From: JAGSOU01 sp049974865
Lineage (GTDB): Bacteria; Pseudomonadota; Alphaproteobacteria; Rhodobacterales; Rhodobacteraceae
DNA length: 64,000 nucleotides
Assembly: GCA_049974865.1 (NCBI GenBank)
Contig: JBNGCX010000005.1
Span: forward strand, 29,940-93,939
Direction: 5' to 3'
Within the stretch, counting starts at the first letter, position 1, and the number at the start of each line of letters is the position of its first letter. Below, piece after piece: positions 25,737 to 34,914 of the stretch. The notes beneath the pieces are model-generated. The model was not told where the DNA came from, searched no databases, and worked only from the letters and a program-made list of their open reading frames with translations. A program made the translations under genes and the position numbers.

Positions 25737-26342
25737 TCAGGGGTTCAGCCGTTGAATTTCCCAACTATCCCGAGGGCTTGCGCGCCGCCATTGAAAGCGA
25801 TCGTGCAGGCGGAACGCACCGTCGGCCCAGAACTCAACCTCCAGTGGAATCAGGCGATAACCGCCCCAGAACGGCGGACGCTTGGGCGCAACACCGTGTT
25901 CGGCGGTGACCTGCGCAACCCTGGCCATCAGCGCCGCGCGCGAGGCCAGCGGCCGGCTCTGCTCCGAGGCCCAGGCGCCCAGGCGGCTTTTCAGCGAGCG
26001 CGAGGCGAAATAGGCGTCGGCCTGCGGCCCCTCCTCGCGCTCGACCAGTCCGCGCACGCGAATCTGGCGGCGCAGCGATTTCCAGTGCATCACGAAGGCC
26101 GCCTTGCCGCTGACCTCCAGCTCGCGGCCCTTGGCGCTCTCGTAATTGGTGTAGAAGACGAAGGCCGCGGGCTCGATCTCCTTCAGCAGCACCATGCGCG
26201 CATTGGGCAGCCCGTCGGCATCGACCGTGGACAGCGCGATGGCGTTGGGGTCGTTGATCTCGGTCTGCTCGGCCTCTTCCAGCCAGCGCCGCGCGATGAC
26301 GAAGGGATCGTCGCCCGCAAAAATCCCGCCTCGGTCACTCAT
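25737..26342 (-). CDS. pdxH: Pyridoxamine 5'-phosphate oxidase
   Basis: 201 residues, normal for PdxH. It oxidises pyridoxine or pyridoxamine 5'-phosphate to PLP with FMN and O2. FMN/substrate motifs seen are DGLPNARMVLLKEI, FVFYTNYESAKGREL, KAAFVMHWKSLRRQIRVRG and the C-terminal substrate-binding RLHDRFQWRR. It is divergent from fabI across a 143-base gap. PLP enzymes are frequent in this window (dpaL, two aminotransferases), but there is no operon link. Confidence 0.93.
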   Translation of the reverse strand: MSDRGGIFAGDDPFVIARRWLEEAEQTEINDPNAIALSTVDADGLPNARMVLLKEIEPAAFVFYTNYESAKGRELEVSGKAAFVMHWKSLRRQIRVRGLVEREEGPQADAYFASRSLKSRLGAWASEQSRPLASRAALMARVAQVTAEHGVAPKRPPFWGGYRLIPLEVEFWADGAFRLHDRFQWRRASPRDSWEIQRLNP

Positions 26343-26419
26343 CTTCTTTTTCTCCTTCGTGGCCCTGCGCGCCTAGGCGTTCCGGACAACGCCGTCAAGC
26401 AAAGCGCCGAGCACCGCTC

Positions 26420-26448
26420 TTGATGGCCGTATGCAATTGGCCTAAAGG
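26420..26448 (+). promoter_or_regulatory. Candidate sigma-70 promoter for fabI
   Basis: TTGATG, a 17-base spacer and TAAAGG lie 38 bases upstream of the chosen fabI start in the divergent pdxH/fabI gap. The -10 element is weak. Confidence 0.4.
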
Positions 26449-26485
26449 TCTCCTAACACAAAAAATGGTGGTCGAGGGGCGCCGA

Positions 26486-27304
26486 ATGTCAACAAAACTG
26501 ATGGACGGAAAACGCGGCCTGATCATGGGCCTGGCGAATGACAAATCCATTGCATGGGGAATCGCCAGGGCCTGCGCCGAGCACGGGGCCGAACTGGCGT
26601 TTTCCTATCAGGGCGAGGCGCTGCTCAAGCGCGTCGCGCCCCTGGCCGAACAACTGGGCTCGGACATCGTCCTGCCTTGCGACGTGACCGACGAGGCCTC
26701 GGTCGACGCGCTGTTCGCCGATCTGGAAAAGCGCTGGGGCAAGCTGGATTTCATCGTCCACGCCATCGGGTTCTCGGACAAGAGCGAGCTGCGCGGCCGC
26801 TATGTCGACACCAGCGCCGAGAATTTCCGCATGACCATGGATGTCTCGGTCTATTCCTTCACCGCCGTGGTGCGCCGCGCCGAGAAGCTGATGACCGACG
26901 GCGGATCGTGCCTGACGCTGACCTATTACGGCGCCGAGCAGGTGATGCCGCATTACAACGTGATGGGCGTGGCCAAGGCGGCGCTGGAGGCTTCGGTCAA
27001 ATACCTGGCCGAGGACCTGGGCAAGCAGGGCATCCGCGTCAACGCGATCTCGGCCGGCCCGATCAAGACGCTGGCCGCCAGCGGCATCGGCGATTTCCGC
27101 TATATCCTGAAATGGAACGAGCTGAACTCGCCCCTGCGCCGCAACGTGACCATCGACGACGTCGGCAAATCGGCGGTCTACCTGCTGTCGGACCTGGGTT
27201 CGGGCACAACGGGCGAGAACCTGCACGTGGACGCAGGCTATCACGTGGTGGGCATGAAGGCCGTGGACGCGCCGGACATCGACGCAACCACCGGGCGCAA
27301 GTGA
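26486..27304 (+). CDS. fabI: Enoyl-[acyl-carrier-protein] reductase (NADH)
   Basis: 272 residues from ATG 26486, with GAGGGG as SD; the frame is open further upstream but without family similarity. It catalyses the last step of fatty acid elongation. It has the divergent FabI nucleotide motif GLANDKSIAWG and the catalytic pair Tyr157/Lys164 in the Y-X6-K arrangement YNVMGVAK. YY at 147-148 is also conserved, and SAGPIKTLAASGI is a FabI signature. It is followed after 12 bases by gpt. This is the triclosan-target class of enzyme. Confidence 0.94.
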   Translation: MSTKLMDGKRGLIMGLANDKSIAWGIARACAEHGAELAFSYQGEALLKRVAPLAEQLGSDIVLPCDVTDEASVDALFADLEKRWGKLDFIVHAIGFSDKSELRGRYVDTSAENFRMTMDVSVYSFTAVVRRAEKLMTDGGSCLTLTYYGAEQVMPHYNVMGVAKAALEASVKYLAEDLGKQGIRVNAISAGPIKTLAASGIGDFRYILKWNELNSPLRRNVTIDDVGKSAVYLLSDLGSGTTGENLHVDAGYHVVGMKAVDAPDIDATTGRK

Positions 27305-27316
27305 GGAGGCGCTGAG

Positions 27317-27820
27317 ATGGCCGACCGCCTGCCGCACGAAAAGGGATTCCACATCAGCTGGGACCAGATCCATCGCGACAGCCGGGCGCTGGCCTGGCGG
27401 CTGGACGGACAGGGCCCCGACGACGGCGCGTGGAAGGCCATCGTCGCCATCACCCGCGGCGGCATGGCGCCCGCGATGATCGTCGCGCGCGAACTGGACA
27501 TCCGGGTGATCGACACGATCTCGGTCAAGTCCTACAACCACCAGGACCAGATGGACGCCAAGGTGCTCAAGGCCCCCGACGCCGATCTGGTCGGCGATGG
27601 CGAGGGCATCCTGGTGGTCGACGACCTGGTCGATACCGGCAAGACGCTGGAACTGGTGCGCAAGCTTTATCCCAAGGCGCATTTCGCCACCGTCTATGCC
27701 AAGCCCCAGGGCCGCCCCACGGTGGACACCTTCATCACCGAGGTCAGCCAGGACACCTGGATCTTCTTCCCTTGGGACATGGCCCTGCAATATGTCGAGC
27801 CCTATCGCGGCACAGACTGA
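27317..27820 (+). CDS. gpt: Xanthine/guanine phosphoribosyltransferase
   Basis: 167 residues, like Gpt of enteric bacteria (152) with a slightly longer N-terminus. It salvages xanthine and guanine to XMP and GMP using PRPP. The PRPP loop is ILVVDDLVDTGKTLE, ITRGG is the upstream catalytic-loop segment, and WIFFPWD at the C-terminus is the base-binding end typical of Gpt. It lies 12 bases after fabI with a GAGG SD and is probably cotranscribed with it and the next gene. Confidence 0.92.
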   Translation: MADRLPHEKGFHISWDQIHRDSRALAWRLDGQGPDDGAWKAIVAITRGGMAPAMIVARELDIRVIDTISVKSYNHQDQMDAKVLKAPDADLVGDGEGILVVDDLVDTGKTLELVRKLYPKAHFATVYAKPQGRPTVDTFITEVSQDTWIFFPWDMALQYVEPYRGTD

Positions 27821-27829
27821 GCCATCGTG

Positions 27830-28321
27830 ATGGCGCGCCCGCTCTCGCATGCAGGCGGCGTGCTGCACGCAGCCTTCGAAACGACGCTTGCCCTGAAGGC
27901 GCTGGAGGCGGTGGCGGAACTGGTGGCCGGTTTCGGCCTCTACCTGGTGCCGGGCGGCGGGATCGGGCGCTTCGCGGGGTGGCTCACCCGGGCCGAGTTG
28001 GCCGAGGACCCCAAGGACTGGCTGGCCAACACGCTGCTGCGGCTGGCGCAGGGCCTCTCCGTCGACACCACGCATTTCTACGCCGCCTACATGGCCAGCC
28101 ACGGCGTGCTCAAGCTGGCGCTGGTGGTGCTGCTGTGGCAGCAGGTGCGGTGGGCCTACCCGGCCTCGGTGGCCGTGTTCATCGGGTTCATCGCCTACCA
28201 GATGCACCGCTACGCGCTGACCCACGCGCCGATGATGATCGTGCTCACGCTGCTTGACCTAGCGATCATCTGGCTGACCCTTCGGGAATACCGGTTGCTG
28301 CGCGCCCGGGACGCCGGCTGA
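27830..28321 (+). CDS. DUF2127 family membrane protein
   Basis: 163 residues, taken from ATG 27830; a GTG three bases earlier is equally possible. Four hydrophobic segments are seen, with the DUF2127 pattern FETTLALKALEAVAEL near the start and a YLV/YASH-type middle. The function is unknown. It follows gpt by ten bases and precedes the class I aminotransferase gene by about 40. Confidence 0.82.
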   Translation: MARPLSHAGGVLHAAFETTLALKALEAVAELVAGFGLYLVPGGGIGRFAGWLTRAELAEDPKDWLANTLLRLAQGLSVDTTHFYAAYMASHGVLKLALVVLLWQQVRWAYPASVAVFIGFIAYQMHRYALTHAPMMIVLTLLDLAIIWLTLREYRLLRARDAG

Positions 28322-28359
28322 CCGCCCGCCCAAAAGACCCCTTCGCGAAAGCCCTTGCC

Positions 28360-29532
28360 ATGCCCCTGCCCCTCAACCATCTGATCGCCGCCACCGCCCG
28401 CCCCCCGGTGATGGAGGCCGCGCGCTGGCTGCGCGAGACGCCCCTGCCCGCAGGGCTGCCGCTGATCAATGTCAGCCAGGCCGCCCCGGCCGTTCCGCCG
28501 CCGCTGCCCCTGCGCGAGGCGCTGGCCGAGATCGTGGTCAAGGACCCCGCCGCGCATCTCTACGGCCCCGACCTCGGCCTGCCCGAACTGCGCGCGCGGC
28601 TGGCCGCCGACTGGTCGGGCGCCTATGGCGGGCAGATCGACGCGGACCAGGTGGCGATCACCGCGGGCTGCAACCAGGCCTTCACGGCCGCGATGATCAC
28701 GCTGGCCGGCCCGGGGGACGAGGTGATCCTGCCGACGCCTTGGTATTTCAACCACAAGATGTGGTGTGACATGACGGGCGTGCGGGCCGTGCCGCTGCCC
28801 ACCGGCGACGACCTGCTGCCGGACCCCGAACAGGCCGCCGCCCTGATCACCGACCGCACCCGCGCGCTGGTGCTGGTCACGCCCAACAACCCCGCCGGGG
28901 TGGAATACCCGCCCGAGCTGATCCGCGCCTTCTACGACCTCGCGCAGGCAAGCGGGATCGCGCTGATCGTGGACGAAACCTATCGCGACTTCCACGCGCA
29001 AAGCGGCGCGCCGCATGACCTGTTCGCCGACCCCGGCTGGGCGGACACGCTGATCCACCTCTATTCCTTCTCCAAGTCCTACCGCCTGACCGGGCACCGG
29101 GTGGGCGCGATGGTGAGTTCGGCCGACCGGCTGGCCGAGGTCGAGAAATACATCGACAGCACCACCATCTGCGCCAACCAGATCGGCCAGCGCGCCGCCC
29201 TGTGGGGGATGGAAAATCTCGGCCAGTGGCTGGCCGGCGAACGGGACGAGATCCTCGACCGCCGCGCCGCGATCGCGCAGGGCGCGCAGCACCTCGACGG
29301 CTGGCGCCTGCGCGGCGTGGGCGCCTATTTCGCCTGGGTCGAGCACCCGTTCGACCTGCCCTCGGACCGGCTCGCGCAGCGGCTGCTGGCGGATCAGGCG
29401 GTGCTGGCCCTGCCCGGCACCATCTTCATGCCCGAGGGCGGCGGAACCGGCGCCCTGCGCCTGGCCTTCGCCAATATCGACCGGGCCGGGATTTCGCGGC
29501 TTTTCGATAGGCTCGCCGCCTTCGCCGCATGA
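28360..29532 (+). CDS. Class I/II aminotransferase
   Basis: 390 residues. PLP-binding features are all present: Lys239 in YSFSKSYRLTGHRVG, Asn177 in TPNNPAG, Asp205 and Tyr208 in IVDETYRD, and Arg near 370 in the RLAFAN region. The substrate is unknown; the family includes aromatic and aspartate-type enzymes. It has no strong SD and follows DUF2127 closely, so it may be the last gene of the fabI-gpt transcript. Confidence 0.87.
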   Translation: MPLPLNHLIAATARPPVMEAARWLRETPLPAGLPLINVSQAAPAVPPPLPLREALAEIVVKDPAAHLYGPDLGLPELRARLAADWSGAYGGQIDADQVAITAGCNQAFTAAMITLAGPGDEVILPTPWYFNHKMWCDMTGVRAVPLPTGDDLLPDPEQAAALITDRTRALVLVTPNNPAGVEYPPELIRAFYDLAQASGIALIVDETYRDFHAQSGAPHDLFADPGWADTLIHLYSFSKSYRLTGHRVGAMVSSADRLAEVEKYIDSTTICANQIGQRAALWGMENLGQWLAGERDEILDRRAAIAQGAQHLDGWRLRGVGAYFAWVEHPFDLPSDRLAQRLLADQAVLALPGTIFMPEGGGTGALRLAFANIDRAGISRLFDRLAAFAA

Positions 29533-29599
29533 TGCTTGCGGCTCTGGGCGCAACCTTCTACACATCACCGGCGGAACATGCATTTAGGGGGCGAGGACC

Positions 29600-31438
29600 A
29601 TGTCGAGCGCAGCCAAGAAAACCGGAAACGTCGTGGTCTGGATCCTGCTTTTGCTGCTGATCGTGGGCCTGGCCGGTTTCGGCGTGGGCAATTTCGGCGG
29701 CTCGGTGGGCGCGATCGGCACCGTCGGCGACGAGGAGATCACCGTCGACGACTATTCGCGCGAGTTGCAGCGCGCCCTGCGCGAGCAGTCCGCCGCCCAG
29801 GGCCGCTCCATCACCCTGGCCGAGGCGCAGGCACAGGGCATCGTCGGCCAGGTCCGCGCCAGCGTGGTGGCCAACGCCGCCATGGACAACGAGGCCGGCC
29901 GCGTCGGCCTGTCCGTGGGCGACGCGGCGGTGCGCGACCAGGTGCTGGCCGTGCCCGCCTTCCAGGGCGTCGACGGCAGCTTCGACCGCGAGGCCTATCG
30001 TTTTGCGCTGGAACAGAACGGCCTGACCGAGGCCGAGTTCGAAGAGCAAATTCGCGAGGAGACCGCCCGCTCGCTGCTGCAGGGCGCCATCGTGGCAGGG
30101 GTGAAATCGCCCAGGGGCTATTCCGACACGCTGTATGACTTCATCGCCGAGCGGCGCAGCTTCACCTTCGCCGAGTTGGGCGAAGAGGCGTTGGACGCCG
30201 CCGTCCCCGACCCCACCGACGAACAGGCCCGCGCCTATTACGAGGCCAACGAACCCGCCTTCACCGCGCCCGAAACCAAGCGCATCACCTATGCGTGGCT
30301 GACGCCCGACATGATCCTCGACGCCGTCGAGGTGGACGACCAGATGCTGCGCGACCTCTACGAAGAACGGATCTCCGACTATGTGATCCCCGAGCGCCGG
30401 CTGGTCGAGCGCCTGGTCTTCGGCTCCGAGGACGAGGCCAATGCCGCCGCCGCGCGGCTGGAGGCCGGCGAGGTCACCTTCGAGGCGCTGGTCGAGGAGC
30501 GCGGCCTGACGCTGGACGACATCGACATGGGCGATGTCAGCGAGGCCGAACTGGGCGCCGCCGGCGCCGCGGTCTTCGCGCTGGACGAGCCCGGCGTCAC
30601 CGGCCCGCACATGTCCGACCTGGGCCCGGCGATCTTCCGCATGAACGCGGTGCTCGCCGCGCAGGAGACGACCTTCGAGCAGGCCCGCGACGAGTTGCGC
30701 GCCGAGCTGGCGCAGGACCGCGCCCGCCGCATCATCGCCGACGACGTCACCGATATCGACGACCGCCTCGCCGCCGGCGCCACGGTCGAGGAACTGGCGC
30801 AGGAAACCGACATGGAACTGGGCGAGATCGCCTATTTCCCCGGCCAGCAGGACGGCATCGCCGCCTACGGCGCCTTCCGCGAGGCGGCCGAGGCGGTGCA
30901 GGAGGGCGATTTCCCCGAGGTGATCGAGCTGGAGGACGGCGGCATCTTCGCCATGCTGCTGGACGAGGTCATTGCCCCGCGCCTGCGCCCCTTCGACGAG
31001 GTCGAGGACCAGGTCGCCGCCGGCTGGCAGGCGGAGGAGACCCGCCGCCGCCTGGCCGAGAAGGCCGAGGCGCAGAAGGCCCTGCTGGAGGCCGGCGACG
31101 CCTTCGAAACCCTGGGCCTGACCGTCGAGAAGGGCGAGGCGCTGACCCGTCGCGCGATCACGCCGGTGGCGCTGGCCAGGCGCGTCTTCGAGATGGAACA
31201 GGGCCAGTCGGCCGTGGTCGAGGACGCCAGCGGCGTCTACCTCGTGCGGCTGGACGCGGTGCTGCCGCCCGACGACGCCGACCCGGCCACCGCCTTCCTG
31301 CGCCAGACGCTGGCCAGCCAGGCCGCGCAGGCCCTGTCGCAGGACATCTACGGGTATTTCGCCGAAAGCCTCGTCTCGAGCGCGGGCCTGACGCTGGACC
31401 AGGCGGCGATCAACGCCGTGCACGCGCAATTCCCCTGA
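29600..31438 (+). CDS. ppiD: Peptidylprolyl isomerase, PpiD/SurA_N type
   Basis: 612 residues, as in PpiD (about 620). A single N-terminal membrane anchor (about residues 9-30) places the rest in the periplasm. A SurA_N-like chaperone domain follows, then a degenerate parvulin-like central region and a helical C-terminus rich in acidic residues. It assists folding of exported and outer membrane proteins near the Sec translocon. It is followed after 12 bases by trpE, so the two genes are probably cotranscribed, an arrangement common in Rhodobacteraceae although the functions are unrelated. Confidence 0.88.
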   Translation: MSSAAKKTGNVVVWILLLLLIVGLAGFGVGNFGGSVGAIGTVGDEEITVDDYSRELQRALREQSAAQGRSITLAEAQAQGIVGQVRASVVANAAMDNEAGRVGLSVGDAAVRDQVLAVPAFQGVDGSFDREAYRFALEQNGLTEAEFEEQIREETARSLLQGAIVAGVKSPRGYSDTLYDFIAERRSFTFAELGEEALDAAVPDPTDEQARAYYEANEPAFTAPETKRITYAWLTPDMILDAVEVDDQMLRDLYEERISDYVIPERRLVERLVFGSEDEANAAAARLEAGEVTFEALVEERGLTLDDIDMGDVSEAELGAAGAAVFALDEPGVTGPHMSDLGPAIFRMNAVLAAQETTFEQARDELRAELAQDRARRIIADDVTDIDDRLAAGATVEELAQETDMELGEIAYFPGQQDGIAAYGAFREAAEAVQEGDFPEVIELEDGGIFAMLLDEVIAPRLRPFDEVEDQVAAGWQAEETRRRLAEKAEAQKALLEAGDAFETLGLTVEKGEALTRRAITPVALARRVFEMEQGQSAVVEDASGVYLVRLDAVLPPDDADPATAFLRQTLASQAAQALSQDIYGYFAESLVSSAGLTLDQAAINAVHAQFP

Positions 31439-31450
31439 GCCGAGACCGAC

Positions 31451-32965
31451 ATGGCCAACCTGACCCCGTCCTTCGCCGAATTCGAGGCCGGCTTCAACGC
31501 CGGCAAGACCCAGCTTGTCTATGTGCGCCTGGCCGCCGACCTGGACACGCCGGTCAGCCTGATGCTGAAGCTGGCCGAGGCGCGCAAGGACAGCTTCATC
31601 CTGGAATCGGTCACCGGCGGCGAGGTCCGCGGGCGCTATTCGATCGTGGGCATGAAGCCCGACCTGGTCTGGGACTGTCGCGGCACGCAAAGCCGCATCA
31701 ACCGCCAAGCCCGGATCGACCCCGACGCCTTCGAGCCGCTGGACGGCCACCCGGTGGACACGCTGCGCGCGTTGCTGGCCGAATGCCATATCGACGAGAT
31801 GCCCGACGACCTGCCGGCCGCCGCCGCGGGCCTGTTCGGCTATCTCGGCTATGACATGATCCGGCTGGTGGAGCACCTGCCCGACGTCAACCCCGACCCG
31901 CTGGACCTGCCCGACGCGGTGCTGATGCGCCCCTCGGTGGTCGCGGTGCTGGACGGGGTGAAGGGCGAGGTGACGCTGGTCTCGCCGGCCTGGGCGGGCA
32001 CCGGGCTGTCGGCCCGCGCCGCCTATAACCAGGCGGCCGAGCGCGTCATGGACGCCCTGCGCGACCTGGAGCGCGCTGTTCCGGATGCCGCGCGCGAGAT
32101 GGGCGCGGCCGCCCCCGCGGGCGAGCCGGTGTCGAACTTCACCAAGCAGGGCTACATGGAGGCCGTCGAGAAGGCCAAGGAGTACATCCGGGCCGGCGAC
32201 ATCTTCCAGGTGGTGCCCGCGCAGCGCTGGAAGCAGCCCTTCGCGCTGCCGCCCTTCGCGCTCTACCGCAGCCTGCGGCGCACCAACCCCTCGCCCTTCA
32301 TGTTCTTCTTCAATTTCGGGCCCTTCCAGGTGATCGGCGCCAGCCCCGAGATCCTGGTGCGGCTGCGCGGCGACGAGGTCACCATCCGCCCCATCGCCGG
32401 CACCCGCCCCCGCGGCGCCACCCCCGAGGAGGACCGCGCGCTGGAGGCCGACCTGCTGGCCGACCAAAAGGAACGCGCCGAGCACCTGATGCTGCTCGAC
32501 TTGGGGCGCAACGACGTGGGCCGGGTGTCCAAGATCGGCACCGTGCACCCGACCGAGGAATTCATCATCGAGCGTTACAGCCACGTGATGCACATCGTCT
32601 CTAACGTGGTGGGCGAGATCGCGGATGGCGAGGATGCGCTCTCGGCGCTGCTGGCGGGCCTGCCCGCGGGCACGGTGTCCGGCGCGCCCAAGGTCCGCGC
32701 GATGGAGATCATCGACGAACTGGAGCCGGACAAGCGCGGCGTCTACGGCGGCGGCGTGGGCTATTTCGCGGCCAATGGCGACATGGACATGTGCATCGCC
32801 CTGCGCACCGCAGTGCTGAAGGACGAGACGCTCTATATCCAGGCCGGCGGCGGGGTGGTCTATGACAGCGACCCGGAGGCCGAGTTCCAGGAGACCGTGA
32901 ACAAGTCCAAGGCGATCCGCCGCGCAGCCGAGGATGCCGGGGCCTTCGCCCGCGGCAACGGCTGA
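31451..32965 (+). CDS. trpE: Anthranilate synthase component I
   Basis: 504 residues. The C-terminal chorismate-binding domain has GDIFQVVPAQRW, FQVIGASPEILVR, PIAGTRPRGATPEED, HLMLLDLGRNDVGRV and AGLPAGTVSGAPKVRAM. The N-terminal domain holds the regulatory Trp site (LLESV-like segment SFILESVTGG). It forms anthranilate from chorismate with the TrpG amidotransferase, encoded about 2 kb downstream. It is separated from trpG by a minus-strand gene, so the trp genes are split into two transcripts. Confidence 0.95.
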   Translation: MANLTPSFAEFEAGFNAGKTQLVYVRLAADLDTPVSLMLKLAEARKDSFILESVTGGEVRGRYSIVGMKPDLVWDCRGTQSRINRQARIDPDAFEPLDGHPVDTLRALLAECHIDEMPDDLPAAAAGLFGYLGYDMIRLVEHLPDVNPDPLDLPDAVLMRPSVVAVLDGVKGEVTLVSPAWAGTGLSARAAYNQAAERVMDALRDLERAVPDAAREMGAAAPAGEPVSNFTKQGYMEAVEKAKEYIRAGDIFQVVPAQRWKQPFALPPFALYRSLRRTNPSPFMFFFNFGPFQVIGASPEILVRLRGDEVTIRPIAGTRPRGATPEEDRALEADLLADQKERAEHLMLLDLGRNDVGRVSKIGTVHPTEEFIIERYSHVMHIVSNVVGEIADGEDALSALLAGLPAGTVSGAPKVRAMEIIDELEPDKRGVYGGGVGYFAANGDMDMCIALRTAVLKDETLYIQAGGGVVYDSDPEAEFQETVNKSKAIRRAAEDAGAFARGNG

Positions 32966-32976
32966 CCCCGGCCCCG

Positions 32977-32993
32977 ATTTTTCTGCGAAAAAT
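32977..32993 (+). terminator. Weak AT hairpin after trpE
   Basis: ATTTTTC-TGC-GAAAAAT is a perfect seven-base-pair inverted repeat eleven bases after the trpE stop, in the 69-base gap to the convergent deacetylase gene. It is AT-rich rather than GC-rich, so termination is uncertain. Confidence 0.35.
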
Positions 32994-33034
32994 TGCGCGC
33001 GCAGGGCGCGGCGCTCACCCGCCTTGCCCGGCGC

Positions 33035-34777
33035 TCACTCGGCGCGCAGCACCGCCGAGATCGGGGCGAGGTTGACCTCCGTCCCCTTGCCCTCGATCGC
33101 CCAGGAGAACAGCGCCGTCACCGTGTCCGGGTAGCTGTGGCCCAGCATCACCACCTGCCCGTCCTGCTCGGCCTTGAACACCGCGCGGTCGAGGTAGCGC
33201 TTGATCACCGGCGCCGACTCGCGCTCGGCATCCAGCCGGCGGAAGATGGTGGCGGTGGGGATACCGTCGGATTGCGCCAGGTGGGCGGCGGTGTTCAGCG
33301 CCTTGTCGAAGGCAACGAAGCCATGCCCGCTGTCGCCCAGCAGGCCGGTGAAGGCGCCGAGCAGGCCGCGGTTGGCGTGAAGGCCGCCCCGGCGCCCCTC
33401 CAGCACGGCCACGGCCTCGGGCACGGTGCCGAAGGCCTCGGACATCTTGGCGTCGAGTTCCTCCTCGGTGGCGCCGGCCTCGATCGGGCCGGGCAGCAGG
33501 ATCACCTCGAACCCGGCGGCGCGGTATTGCGCCATCGCCTCGGCGGCGTCGGGCCGGGTGGCGTCGATGGCAAAGGTCACCGGGAAGGAGAAGGTGGTCA
33601 GCGCGGCGCGGTCCAGCCCGGCCTCGCCGGTATCGACCAGGATCACCGAGAACAGCGGCTTGCCGGGCTCGGGCGTGAACGGCACCGCATGGCGGGCAAG
33701 CGCCCCGAGATCGGCGGCAGGCGCCGCCTCTTGCTTGGCGCCGATGCTGGGCAGGCGGCCGGTGACGACATCGGGCTTGGCGATTTCGGCGCCGGGCGCG
33801 GGCACGCGGATCGCCTCGGGCGCCTCGCCGATCATCCCGGCGGGCACGGGCCCGCCGGAGGCGACCTCGGGGCCGGTCCCGGGGTCGGGGGCGGCCTCGC
33901 CCCGTTCGCCGCCCTCGACGGGTTCGACGGGTTCCGGCGCGGGCTGGGTTTCCGGCTCCGGCTGGGGCTGCATCTCGGGTTCCGGCTCCGGCGCAGGCGT
34001 GGGCGCGGGCGGCACCTCGGGGACGGTCTCGGCCTCCGGCGCCTCGGGCTCGATGGCCGCCGGGCTGGGCAGGACCGGCTGTTCCTCGCCGGTGGCAAGG
34101 GCCGGCGCCTCTTCCTCGGCGGGGGGCGGCGCGATCGCGGCCGGGGTGTCGGCCACGGCCTCGGGCGTTTCGGCCGGTGTCGTGTCAGGCCGCGGGGCCG
34201 AGGTGATCTCGGCGGCGTCCGGGGCGCTGACCGCGGGCGCGGGGCCGGGCGCGGGCTGGGCATCGGTGCCCGGCAGGCGCGCCTCGCCCTCCGGCTTGGG
34301 CCGGTTGAATTCCGAGCCCGGCGGCAGCTCCACCCCGCCGGTCACCGGCGGCGTTCCGGGCGCGGGGGCCGGCGCCTCCAACGGCGCCTGCGGCGCGGCG
34401 TCGGGCGCGGGGGCGGGTTCCAGCGCAGGCGGGGCCTCCTCGGGCGCGTCGGCGGTGGAGCCTTTCGCAGCATCCGCGGCGGGCGCTTCCGGCGTTTCGG
34501 CCACCGGCTCTGCCGCGGCTTCCGCGGCGGTTTCATCCGGCGCTTCGGCCGCCGGTTCCGCTTCGGGCTCTTCGGCGGGCTCTGCCGGGGCCTCGGCTGC
34601 GGGCTGCTCGGCGGCGGGCTCCTCGGCACGCCCCGTTGCGGGCTCGGCCGGGACTTCCCCCGCCGGGGGCGACACCGTTTCCCTCTGCGGCAGCGGCGCC
34701 ATCAGCGACAGCGCGCTCAGCCCCAGCGCAGACACGGCAAAGCCGACCACGATTCCGCTGACAACCCCTCTGCTCAT
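33035..34777 (-). CDS. Divergent polysaccharide deacetylase with long Pro/Ala/Glu linker
   Basis: 580 residues from ATG 34777, which has a GGAGG SD. A single N-terminal membrane segment (about 4-27) is followed by roughly 330 residues of Pro/Ala/Glu-rich low complexity. The C-terminal 200 or so residues form a divergent polysaccharide deacetylase (DUF610/YibQ-like) domain: FSVILVDTGEAGLDRAAL, then FPVTFAIDATRPDAAEAMA and RGGLHANRGLL, with GQVVMLGHSYPDTVTAL. The usual metal-binding HxxH set is altered, as in the divergent family. It is probably periplasmic, with the linker spanning or entering the peptidoglycan. It lies between trpE and trpG on the opposite strand. Confidence 0.82.
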   Translation of the reverse strand: MSRGVVSGIVVGFAVSALGLSALSLMAPLPQRETVSPPAGEVPAEPATGRAEEPAAEQPAAEAPAEPAEEPEAEPAAEAPDETAAEAAAEPVAETPEAPAADAAKGSTADAPEEAPPALEPAPAPDAAPQAPLEAPAPAPGTPPVTGGVELPPGSEFNRPKPEGEARLPGTDAQPAPGPAPAVSAPDAAEITSAPRPDTTPAETPEAVADTPAAIAPPPAEEEAPALATGEEQPVLPSPAAIEPEAPEAETVPEVPPAPTPAPEPEPEMQPQPEPETQPAPEPVEPVEGGERGEAAPDPGTGPEVASGGPVPAGMIGEAPEAIRVPAPGAEIAKPDVVTGRLPSIGAKQEAAPAADLGALARHAVPFTPEPGKPLFSVILVDTGEAGLDRAALTTFSFPVTFAIDATRPDAAEAMAQYRAAGFEVILLPGPIEAGATEEELDAKMSEAFGTVPEAVAVLEGRRGGLHANRGLLGAFTGLLGDSGHGFVAFDKALNTAAHLAQSDGIPTATIFRRLDAERESAPVIKRYLDRAVFKAEQDGQVVMLGHSYPDTVTALFSWAIEGKGTEVNLAPISAVLRAE

Positions 34778-34914
34778 GTTTCGCCTCCGCCTTTCCGGCT
34801 GTCTCACCGAGGTTATGTTTCGCTGCCCGCGGGGGCCTTGACCCCGGGGCGGCGCTCTGAACATGTATAGCCCGACCACGCACCGGGTTCACCCCCTTTC
34901 ACGAAGGCGCCGCC

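Noticed and set aside
29558..32593. A 1011-codon minus-strand open frame across ppiD and trpE
   Set aside because: It spans two real genes in antisense and has the same composition bias; no domain is seen.
34778..34914. Trp leader peptide/attenuator before trpG (and before trpE)
   Set aside because: No short frame with Trp codons and no alternative hairpins are visible; trpE follows ppiD after only 12 bases.
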